Shown here: piece by piece, positions 26,778 through 33,409 of the stretch
Position numbering within the stretch: the first letter of the stretch is position 1
Layout of the letters: each line of letters starts with the position of its first letter
Assembly (NCBI RefSeq): GCF_027922325.1
Contig: NZ_BSFL01000002.1
Coordinates: 806,001-870,000, forward strand
Length of the DNA stretch: 64,000 nt
Origin: Methylopila turkensis
GTDB lineage: Bacteria > Pseudomonadota > Alphaproteobacteria > Rhizobiales > Methylopilaceae
Reading direction: 5' to 3'
Translations under genes and position numbers: made by a program
The notes under the pieces: model-generated
Seen by the model: the letters and a program-made list of their open reading frames with translations, nothing else
Told to the model about the DNA's origin: nothing
Database searches by the model: none

Positions 26778-27203
26778 ATGGCGCGCAGGCCCGTCTGGCT
26801 TTTCGGCGCGCTCGCCCTGTCTGTCGCGCTCAACATCGCGGCGGCCGGCTTCGTCATGACCTCCGGGCCGGACAAGCCGCCGCAGCGCCGGAACGTGGAC
26901 GACGTGATCGGCTTCGTGTCGCAGCGCTATCCGGACTCCGTCGGCGACGCGGTTCGGGCGCGGCTCGAGGCCAGGCGGGCGGAGCTGTCGCAGGCGCTTT
27001 CGCAGATGCAGGCGGCGCGAAGGGCAACGCGGGAGACGATCAGCGCTGATCCGGTCGATGCGGACGCCGTGCGCGCCGCCTTCGAGGACGCCCGCGCGAA
27101 GGGCGCGAGCTTCCAGCAGGTGATCCACGAGGCGATCGCCGAAGCGCTGCCGGCGGCGCTGCCGGCCGACCGCGCGAAAGTCGCGCGCGGCGAAAAGGAC
27201 TGA
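26778..27203 (+). CDS. CnrX/Spy-like periplasmic sensor protein
   Basis: 141 residues: an N-terminal membrane anchor (WLFGALALSVALNIAAAGFV), then an all-helical periplasmic domain of the type annotated as periplasmic heavy-metal sensor. ARLEARRAELSQALSQMQAA, DPVDADAVRAAFEDAR and FQQVIHEAIAEALP fit that fold. In CnrX, Ni/Co is bound by several His, Glu and Met. Here only one histidine remains in the whole domain, so classical Ni/Co sensing is unlikely. It probably interacts with the anti-sigma encoded just upstream. Confidence 0.8.
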   Translation: MARRPVWLFGALALSVALNIAAAGFVMTSGPDKPPQRRNVDDVIGFVSQRYPDSVGDAVRARLEARRAELSQALSQMQAARRATRETISADPVDADAVRAAFEDARAKGASFQQVIHEAIAEALPAALPADRAKVARGEKD

Positions 27204-27237
27204 GCGGGCGCCCGCCCAGTCCTGGAGGCTAGGCGCG

Positions 27238-27777
27238 TCAGTACTCGACGACGTCCTCGAGCGCGTAGTGCTTCACGGTCTTCCGGTTTGCGATCAGCTC
27301 GTCGATCGTCGGCTGGCCGTTGATCGCGCGCTTGATGGCGAGCTTCGTCGCCTCGTAGTTGGTCCGGTACAGGTCCTTCTTGTCGAGGTTCGGGTCCTCG
27401 GCGCAGCGCGGGTCGAGCCAGATCGTCACGATCATGCAGATGTCGTCGACGATGTCCTTCGGGATCACGCCCTCGATGACGCTGTCGAGGATCGCGTCGC
27501 CGGTCGCCGCCTGAACCACGCCGCCAAGCAGATCGACATATTCCGCGGTGTGAATGGTGGCCTTGGTGGTCATCATCGTCGCCGGCTTCACCTGCTGGTT
27601 CAGGTCGCGCACGACGAACATGCGGGTGTGGCCGACCGTCTGGCCCAGCATGCCGGCGAAGGCGTGGCCCACCGGGCCGTCGACCCGGCCGATCACGATC
27701 TCAGGCATCGCGTCGGTGGCCTGGCCCTCGGCCGCGAGCACCGTGGCCTCGCCGGTGCGGAAAACGATGTTCGTCAT
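27238..27777 (-). CDS. formaldehyde-activating enzyme paralogue (Fae2/Fae3-like)
   Basis: 179 residues. True Fae condenses formaldehyde with tetrahydromethanopterin. Similarity runs over the whole length: TGEATVL, EIVIGRVDGPVGHAFAGM, VKPATMMTTKATI, EGVIPKDIVDDICMIV, YEATKLAIKRAINGQP. At the position of the catalytic histidine of canonical Fae (AHIDLIIG, from memory) this protein reads AMPEIVIG, so His is replaced by Met. That pattern is known in the Fae homologues of methylotrophs whose activity is unclear. Start 27777 has AGGAG upstream. It follows the carbonic anhydrase gene by 38 bp. Confidence 0.88.
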   Translation of the reverse strand: MTNIVFRTGEATVLAAEGQATDAMPEIVIGRVDGPVGHAFAGMLGQTVGHTRMFVVRDLNQQVKPATMMTTKATIHTAEYVDLLGGVVQAATGDAILDSVIEGVIPKDIVDDICMIVTIWLDPRCAEDPNLDKKDLYRTNYEATKLAIKRAINGQPTIDELIANRKTVKHYALEDVVEY

Positions 27778-27815
27778 TATCAATGCTCCTGAGGAAACCG
27801 AAACGGCGCCGGCCG

Positions 27816-28472
27816 TCAGGCCGGGACCGCAGCCCATACGCCCGAGCCGTCGCAGCAGCGCAGGCGTCCGGTGGCGACGCCGAAATGCATGCCCGTCAGC
27901 GCGAGGTCGCCCGCCTCGACACGCTCGCGCAGCCAGGGGAAGGTCATCAGGTTGCTGAGCGTGACCGCCACGCAGGCCTCTTCTCCGGCCTGCTGGCGCG
28001 CGTCGCCTTCGAGCGCCGGGTCGACGGCCCCCCTGGCGCGGGCCGCGATTCCCATCCAGCTCACCACGAAGTCGGAGGCCTCCGGCGGCGCGCCGTTGAG
28101 CAGCGCGTTCACGCCGCCGCAGCCCGCATGCGCCAGCACGACGATGCGCTCGACTTTCAGCACTCGCACCGCGTATTCGACCGCGGCGCTCGCGCCGTGA
28201 TGCGCCTGGTCCGGCGCGTAAGGCGGCACGAGGCCGGCGACGTTGCGCAGCACGAACAGCTCGCCGGGCGCCGCGCCGAGAATCTGCTGCGGGTCGACCC
28301 GGCTGTCGGAGCAGCCGATCACCAGGATCTTCGGCGCCTGCCCGTCGGCGAGGCTCTCATACCGTTTGCGCAGCTCGGGCCAAGCCTCGGCGCGGAAGCG
28401 GCGATAGCCGTCGAACAGAGCGTCGAGCGAGGTCGATGCCTCCTTCGTGAAGGCGGGCTGCGCGTCGGTCAT
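27816..28472 (-). CDS. beta-class carbonic anhydrase
   Basis: 218 residues. Interconverts CO2 and bicarbonate with a Cys2-His zinc site: CSDSRVDPQQ gives the first Cys plus the Asp-Arg dyad, and LAHAGCGGVNALL gives His and the second Cys. VLRNVAGLVPPY is also typical. ATG 28472 with AAGGGG upstream is preferred over TTG 28490. It is the promoter-proximal gene of a pair with the Fae-like gene, a link that would fit C1 metabolism (formaldehyde to formate/CO2) but is only contextual. Confidence 0.94.
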   Translation of the reverse strand: MTDAQPAFTKEASTSLDALFDGYRRFRAEAWPELRKRYESLADGQAPKILVIGCSDSRVDPQQILGAAPGELFVLRNVAGLVPPYAPDQAHHGASAAVEYAVRVLKVERIVVLAHAGCGGVNALLNGAPPEASDFVVSWMGIAARARGAVDPALEGDARQQAGEEACVAVTLSNLMTFPWLRERVEAGDLALTGMHFGVATGRLRCCDGSGVWAAVPA

Positions 28473-28656
28473 GAAACCACCCCTTCTCAAGCAACGTAAC
28501 GGTCAATACGGCGATCTGCGCACGGATCACGGCGGCCGCGTCAGCGTCAACCGCGCAGTCCGTCGCAATGCCCGCCAGCGCCTTCTGGCCGCAGGCGGTG
28601 CGGAGACTATCTGGAGCCGTTAAGAAGACGGACGGCGTCCCTCGGAGCGACAAGCG

Positions 28657-29517
28657 ATGTGCATGACGGCCGCGGACGACACCGACGACGACGCGATTGA
28701 GGCCGCCTGGACGGCCATCAAGGCGGCGCGGCACGGCGCGGCGCTGCCCGAGCGGCTTAAGCGCCATCCGCTCTGCCTGATGCTGAAGCCGGTCGCCTCC
28801 CCTGGCCCGATCGTGATCGGGCAAATCGGGCAGTCCCTCGACGGCCGGGTCGCCACCGTCACGGGCGCCTCGCGCTACATCAACGGCGACGTCGCGCTCG
28901 ACCACCTGCACCGGCTGCGCGCCCTCGTCGACGCGGTCGTGGTCGGCGTCGGCACGGTCTGCGCCGACGACTGCCAGCTCACCGTGCGGCGCGTCGCGGG
29001 CTCGGCTCCGGCGCGCGTCGTGATCGACCCCAACGGCCGGATCCCGGACAGAGCCCGCGTGCTCGACGACGACGGCCAGCGCCGCATCGTTATTCGCGCC
29101 GAAGGCGCCGCGCATTGCGGCGTGGCGGGCGTCGAGACCGTCCATCTGCCGCGGCGCGACGGCCGCATCGCTCCGGCCGACGTGGTGGCGGCGCTGGCGC
29201 GGCGCGGCCTGCGCCGCGTGCTGGTCGAGGGCGGGGCCGACACGGTCTCGGCCTTCGTGGCCGCGGGCCGGATCGACCGGCTGCATGTGATGGTCGCGCC
29301 GCTGCTCGTCGGCTCCGGCCGTTCGGGCCTCGCGCTGCCTCCGATCGACGACCTCGACCGCGCGCGCCGGCCGGCCGCGACCGCGCACACGCTCGGGACC
29401 GACGTTCTGTTCGACTGCGACATGCGCGCCTCGACGCCGCATGGCTCCAAAACCGCACAGGGAGATCGCCATGAGCACGACGACGCCGGCCGCAGGCGGC
29501 TACACGTCGACGGCTAA
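28657..29517 (+). CDS. RibD C-terminal-type (DHFR-like) reductase
   Basis: 286 residues. A roughly 45-residue N-terminal extension precedes the pyrimidine/pterin reductase fold. Seen are IGQIGQSLDGRVATVTGASR with YINGDVALDHLHRLRALVDA and VVVGVGTVCADDCQLTVR; then RVVIDPNGRIP, RRVLVEGGADTVSAFVAAG and LHVMVAPLLVGSGRSGL. There is no deaminase domain, so it is not a complete RibD. NADPH-dependent reduction of a riboflavin- or pterin-type intermediate is expected. Its 3' end overlaps cytochrome b561 by 47 bp. It faces the dehydrogenase/PTPS/glycosyltransferase operon. Confidence 0.85.
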   Translation: MCMTAADDTDDDAIEAAWTAIKAARHGAALPERLKRHPLCLMLKPVASPGPIVIGQIGQSLDGRVATVTGASRYINGDVALDHLHRLRALVDAVVVGVGTVCADDCQLTVRRVAGSAPARVVIDPNGRIPDRARVLDDDGQRRIVIRAEGAAHCGVAGVETVHLPRRDGRIAPADVVAALARRGLRRVLVEGGADTVSAFVAAGRIDRLHVMVAPLLVGSGRSGLALPPIDDLDRARRPAATAHTLGTDVLFDCDMRASTPHGSKTAQGDRHEHDDAGRRRLHVDG

Positions 29518-30034
29518 GGTTCTGCACTGGATCGTCGCGGCGGTCGTCGTCGCGCAGATCGTCGGCGGCGTTTCGCTGGACTTTATGGCGGACGGCCCGT
29601 CGAAGGACTGGTTCTACGACGTCCACAAGTCGACCGGCGTCCTCATCCTCGCCCTCATGGTCGCGCGGCTGGGCTGGCGGCTCGCCGTCCCTCCGCCTCC
29701 GCCGGAGCCGACGCTGGAGCGCTGGCAGATCGGCCTGTCGCACGCGGTCCACTGGGCGCTTTATCTCATCCTGCTGGCGATGCCCCTGCTCGGATGGATC
29801 GGGTCGAACGCCTTCGGCGCGCCGGTCCCGGTGTTCGGGCTGTTCGAAATGCCGCGCATCGTGGGAGAGGACAAGGAGCTGTCCAAGGCGGTGCTCGGAT
29901 GGCACGCCACGCTCGGCTTCGTCGGCGCGGGCCTGATCGCGCTGCACGTCGCGGCGGCGCTGTTCCACCGCTTCGTCAGGAAGGACGCCGTGCTGGCGCG
30001 GATGACGACGGCCCGGGCCATCCGGGAGGGGTGA
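29471..30034 (+). CDS. cytochrome b561 family protein
   Basis: 187 residues with four membrane helices: VLHWIVAAVVVAQIVGGVSL, STGVLILALMVARLGWRL, AVHWALYLILLAMPLLGWIG and TLGFVGAGLIALHVAAALFH. Heme-ligating histidines appear in LHWI, YDVHKSTG, AVHWALY and LHVAAALFHR. It transfers electrons at the inner membrane, often quinone-linked. GGGAG precedes ATG 29471, which lies inside the end of the reductase gene, so the two are coupled. Its 3' end overlaps the convergent methyltransferase by 59 bp. Confidence 0.9.
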   Translation: MSTTTPAAGGYTSTAKVLHWIVAAVVVAQIVGGVSLDFMADGPSKDWFYDVHKSTGVLILALMVARLGWRLAVPPPPPEPTLERWQIGLSHAVHWALYLILLAMPLLGWIGSNAFGAPVPVFGLFEMPRIVGEDKELSKAVLGWHATLGFVGAGLIALHVAAALFHRFVRKDAVLARMTTARAIREG

Positions 30035-30851
30035 CGAACAGGTCGACGTGGCCGACGGCGGCCGCGGCGGCCGCTTCCGCGCGGAAGGCGCGCCACGCCG
30101 CGAAGGACGCGCCCGACGCCGCCTCCGCCGCCTGCGCGACGCCGTCGGCCAGCGCGTGGATCAACGGCGCGTCGTCCTCTGCGAGCCGCCACGGGCTGTC
30201 GCCGGCCGCTTCGCGGAAGCCGGCCGCGGCGGCGAGCGCCCGGAACCGAGCCCCCGCCTCCCCGCCGAGCGCCGGGCCAAACCCCTTGTCGGTTCGCTGG
30301 TGGCGGTTGAACGCGCCAAGCGCCGCGGCGTCGTCGGGATGGGGCGGCGCGAACGACTTGGCGCCGTCATAGGTCAGCGCTGCGTAGAACGGCGTCTCCG
30401 ACGCCCGGAGGCGCTCGAGGAGCCGCGCCATCCAGCTTTCCCCGACCAGATCGAGCAGCGCCGAACAGGCGACGAGGTCGAAGGCCCCCTCCTCCGGCAC
30501 TGGCTCGGCGGCGAGGTCGGCGAGCGCGAAGCGGACCTGGATCCGCCGACCTTCCCGCAGCAGAACGAGCGAATCGTCGCGATTCTCAGCGAGGTCAGCC
30601 CAGGCCGCGAGGCGGACGCGGGCGTGCCGCAGCAGCTCCGGATCGTGATCGAACAGCGTCCAGCTCTGCGCCGGCCCGAGCCGCGGCGCCAGCGCGCGAA
30701 GCGTCGAGCCGGATCCCGCGCCGAGGTCCGCCACCGCGAGCCCGACCCGCCCCTCGAACGCCGCCGCGACGGCATCGAGCACGTCCTGCGATCGCGCGGC
30801 GTGGTCGGCCGGCTCGCGGAGGTCGAGCCAGTCCGCGTCGAAGCCGCTCAT
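29976..30851 (-). CDS. class I SAM-dependent methyltransferase
   Basis: 291 residues. The SAM-binding motif I VGLAVADLGAGSGSTLRAL (about residues 36-54) and the following acidic strand SWTLFDHDPELLRHAR are clear; later EGAFDLVACSALLDLVGESW matches motif IV/post-IV. The substrate cannot be read from sequence. It is the last gene of a four-gene operon: its ATG overlaps the stop of the glycosyltransferase gene (ATGA). O- or N-methylation of the operon's glycosylated product is inferred. Confidence 0.88.
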   Translation of the reverse strand: MSGFDADWLDLREPADHAARSQDVLDAVAAAFEGRVGLAVADLGAGSGSTLRALAPRLGPAQSWTLFDHDPELLRHARVRLAAWADLAENRDDSLVLLREGRRIQVRFALADLAAEPVPEEGAFDLVACSALLDLVGESWMARLLERLRASETPFYAALTYDGAKSFAPPHPDDAAALGAFNRHQRTDKGFGPALGGEAGARFRALAAAAGFREAAGDSPWRLAEDDAPLIHALADGVAQAAEAASGASFAAWRAFRAEAAAAAAVGHVDLFVTPPGWPGPSSSAPARRPS

Positions 30852-31894
30852 GCGAGCCGCGCCGCCGCGGCCTCGAACACGTCGGCGGTCGCGGTCCAGC
30901 GCGACAGCGTGCGGGCGTGGTCCCAGGCCGCGTCCGAGGCGGCGCGGCGGGCGACGGGATCGCCGATCAGGCGCCGGAGCGCGGCCTCGATCGCCTCGGA
31001 GTCGTCGGCGTCGACGACCGCGCCGGCCGCATGCGGCACGGTGGCGGCGGACGCCCCGCCGACGCCGGAAATCACCGGAAGCCCGCGCGCCAACGCCTCG
31101 ACATAGGCCATGCCATAGCCCTCGAAACGCGACGGCAGCGCGAACAGGTCCGCGCGGTCGTACTCCGCGGCGAGCGCGGCCGAGCCGATCTCGCCCAGAA
31201 GGTCGGTCCGCTCGGCGATCCCCACCGCCTCGATCTGCCGGACGAGGGCGTCGACCAACGCCGGATCGCGGGACAGGCTGCCCGCGATGCGCCAGCGCCA
31301 GGAGTGATCCTTCAGCCGCCCGAGGGCGGCGGCGAGCATCGCATGGTTCTTGCGCGGCGTGACGGTCGCGACCGTCAGGATGACGCAGACGCCGTTCGCC
31401 CCGCCTGCGGCCCGCGGCGCGGGCTCGACGCCGGGCTCCGCCACATGCAGCTTGTCCGCAGCCACCCCGAACCGCTCCCGCAGGATGCCGGCGGTCGTCA
31501 GGCTGGTCGCGACGACGACGTCCGCGACCTCGAGCGCCGCGCGCTCCGAGGCCTCGAGCTTTGAGGCAAGGTTCGGCGACAGCCCGGTCTCGAGCGCCAG
31601 CGGATGATGCACCAGCGCGCCGAGCGGGCGCCCAAGGGCGCGCAATTTGTCCGGGGGGAGCACGCCAAAGGCGAGCCCGTCGACGAACAGCGCGGCGCCG
31701 CGCGGCACGGCGGCGAGGCGGCGCAGCGCTTCCCTGACGTCGTCGCCCCGCGGATGGGGAAGCCGCTCCGGCAGCGACAGCGCCGTCGCGGCCCGCCTGC
31801 GCGCCGCAAGCTCGGTCAGCACGCGGGCGTCATAGAGATAGCCCCCGGTGCGCGACGACAGGTCGCCCGGGACCGCGATGACGACGTCGGTCAC
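30848..31894 (-). CDS. family-4-type glycosyltransferase
   Basis: 348 residues with a GTG start overlapping the preceding stop (GTGA). Two-domain GT-B fold: the N-terminal glycine-rich PGDLSSRTGGYLYD, and the C-terminal LTVATVTPRKNHAMLAAAL plus FALPSRFEGYGMAYVEALARG, which carries the E-x7-E donor-binding pattern of GT4 retaining enzymes. A UDP- or GDP-sugar donor is usual. Located between a PTPS-fold gene and a methyltransferase gene with 4-bp overlaps both sides, so it very probably glycosylates the product of the same pathway, as pterin glycosyltransferases do (inference). Confidence 0.9.
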   Translation of the reverse strand: MTDVVIAVPGDLSSRTGGYLYDARVLTELAARRRAATALSLPERLPHPRGDDVREALRRLAAVPRGAALFVDGLAFGVLPPDKLRALGRPLGALVHHPLALETGLSPNLASKLEASERAALEVADVVVATSLTTAGILRERFGVAADKLHVAEPGVEPAPRAAGGANGVCVILTVATVTPRKNHAMLAAALGRLKDHSWRWRIAGSLSRDPALVDALVRQIEAVGIAERTDLLGEIGSAALAAEYDRADLFALPSRFEGYGMAYVEALARGLPVISGVGGASAATVPHAAGAVVDADDSEAIEAALRRLIGDPVARRAASDAAWDHARTLSRWTATADVFEAAAARLA

Positions 31895-32283
31895 ACCGCG
31901 GCCTCGAACCAGGCGCGGGCCACGTGGCTCTCGTGCAGCGTCACGCGGATGCGCTCGATCCCGACAGCCCCGGCTCCGAGCGCGCCTTCGCGCCGCGCGG
32001 CCGCCATGGCGTCGAAGATGTGACGGCACAGAAACTCCGTCGTCGTGCGCGCGCCGGGTAGGACCTCGTCGAGATTGGCGTAGTTCAGCGGCTTGAGCGC
32101 GGCCTTGAGCGCATCGGTCGCCCGGCCGATGTCCACCACGACGTCATCCTCGTCGAGCTCGCTCCGGAAGAACGCCACGTCGACGACGAAGGTGGCCCCG
32201 TGCAGCGCCTGCGCCGGGCCGAAGGTCTCGCCCCTCAGGCTGTGGGCGATCATGATGTGGTCGCGGACTTCGACGGCGTACAT
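31891..32283 (-). CDS. PTPS/QueD-fold protein lacking the catalytic triad
   Basis: 130 residues of the 6-pyruvoyl-tetrahydropterin synthase/6-carboxy-tetrahydropterin synthase fold. Retained: IAHSLRGE (zinc His), LHGATFVVDVAF, DEDDVVVDIG and the substrate-anchoring Glu in LHESHVARAW. Changed: canonical HGH reads HGA, the catalytic Cys four residues before it is Ala, and the Asp-His of the triad (LDHHYLN in QueD) is LNYANLD. Ordinary PTPS or QueD chemistry is therefore unlikely, although a pterin-like ligand pocket may remain. It starts 17 bp after the dehydrogenase gene and overlaps the glycosyltransferase start. Confidence 0.85.
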   Translation of the reverse strand: MYAVEVRDHIMIAHSLRGETFGPAQALHGATFVVDVAFFRSELDEDDVVVDIGRATDALKAALKPLNYANLDEVLPGARTTTEFLCRHIFDAMAAARREGALGAGAVGIERIRVTLHESHVARAWFEAAV

Positions 32284-32300
32284 GCAGGGCGGCGCTCCGA

Positions 32301-33293
32301 TCAGGGATAGACGATCACGATCCCGAGCGCGTCCGCTCCCGACGACAGAAGCCCCGGCAGCTGGGCCGGAGCGTCGTCGAAAGCGATCTCGCGATCGAGC
32401 AGCAGGTCATACGCGCGCGCGTGGCGTAACAGATGCAAGGCCGCGTCCAACCGCCGCGCATGCGGCCACCGCGGCCGCCGCGACGGCGCCACCATGCCGA
32501 CCTGCGACGAGACCAGCTTCAGCCGACGGGAATGGAACGCGCCGCCGAGCGGGACGGCGACGTCGCCTGCGCCGTGCCAGCTCGCCTCGACCACGACCGC
32601 CTCGTCGCCCGCGGCGGCGAGCGCCGTCGCAAGCCCGGCGGCGGTGGCGCTGGCGTGGATCACGACGTCGGCGTCGCGCGGCGCGTCTGCCGGAAACGCG
32701 AAACGCGCCCCGAGCGCCTCGGCGACCGACCGGCGGTCCGCGACGTCGACGACGGTGACCTCGGCGCCGGGCAACCGCGCGGCGAGCGACGCCGCCAGCA
32801 GGCCGACCACGCCGCCGCCCACCACCACGACGCGGTCGCAGGGGCCGGCGCCGGAATCCCACAGCGCGTTGAGGGCGGTCTCCATGTTGGCGGCGAGCGT
32901 CGCGCGTTTCGCCGGCAGCCCTTCCGGAAGCAGCGCCAGCTCGGCGGGGGCCGCGCCGAAGCGGTCCTCGTGCGGATGCAGGCAGAACGCCATCCGGCCG
33001 GCGAGCTCCGGCGGACCGCCGACGATCTCGCCGACTGCGCAGTAGCCGTACTTCACCGGGCCCGGAAACTCTCCCTCCTGACGCGGGGCGCGCATGCGCT
33101 CGCGCTCCTCCGGCGGCACGCGGCCTTCGAGCACCAAGCGCTCGGTGCCGCGGCTGACGGCGGAAAAGGCCGTGCGAACCTCGACCTCGCCGGGCGCGAG
33201 CGCGAACGGCTGCGTGCGAATCTCGACCGTGCCGTCGCCGGGACGCCACAACGCGCGCCGGCCTGCGTCGAGGGAGTTGCCGGGGCGGTGCAT
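32301..33293 (-). CDS. MDR-superfamily (zinc-type alcohol) dehydrogenase-like protein
   Basis: 330 residues from ATG 33293. The N-terminal GroES-like half contains TAFSAVSRGTERLVLEGRVP and VKYGYCAVGEIVGG. The Rossmann half starts at VVVVGGGVVGLLAASLAAR. The Cys/His ligands of catalytic zinc are not obvious, as in the BchC-like branch where SRGTE replaces the usual Cys motif. It probably oxidises or reduces a side-chain hydroxyl using NAD(P). It is the first gene of the operon and shares a 116-bp divergent promoter region with opgH. Confidence 0.85.
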   Translation of the reverse strand: MHRPGNSLDAGRRALWRPGDGTVEIRTQPFALAPGEVEVRTAFSAVSRGTERLVLEGRVPPEERERMRAPRQEGEFPGPVKYGYCAVGEIVGGPPELAGRMAFCLHPHEDRFGAAPAELALLPEGLPAKRATLAANMETALNALWDSGAGPCDRVVVVGGGVVGLLAASLAARLPGAEVTVVDVADRRSVAEALGARFAFPADAPRDADVVIHASATAAGLATALAAAGDEAVVVEASWHGAGDVAVPLGGAFHSRRLKLVSSQVGMVAPSRRPRWPHARRLDAALHLLRHARAYDLLLDREIAFDDAPAQLPGLLSSGADALGIVIVYP

Positions 33294-33409
33294 CGGCCTA
33301 ATTGCTCGCTGGTTAGTCCATTGGGGCACGGAATGGGCGCCACGCCGCATGGTATAGAGCGGCGGCGCGTCTCGGCAGCCTGGCCGCCCCGGCCCAACGA
33401 AAGCGTGAC

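Noticed and set aside
27238-27777. Annotation as canonical formaldehyde-activating enzyme
   Set aside because: The catalytic histidine position is Met, so only a paralogue call is supported.
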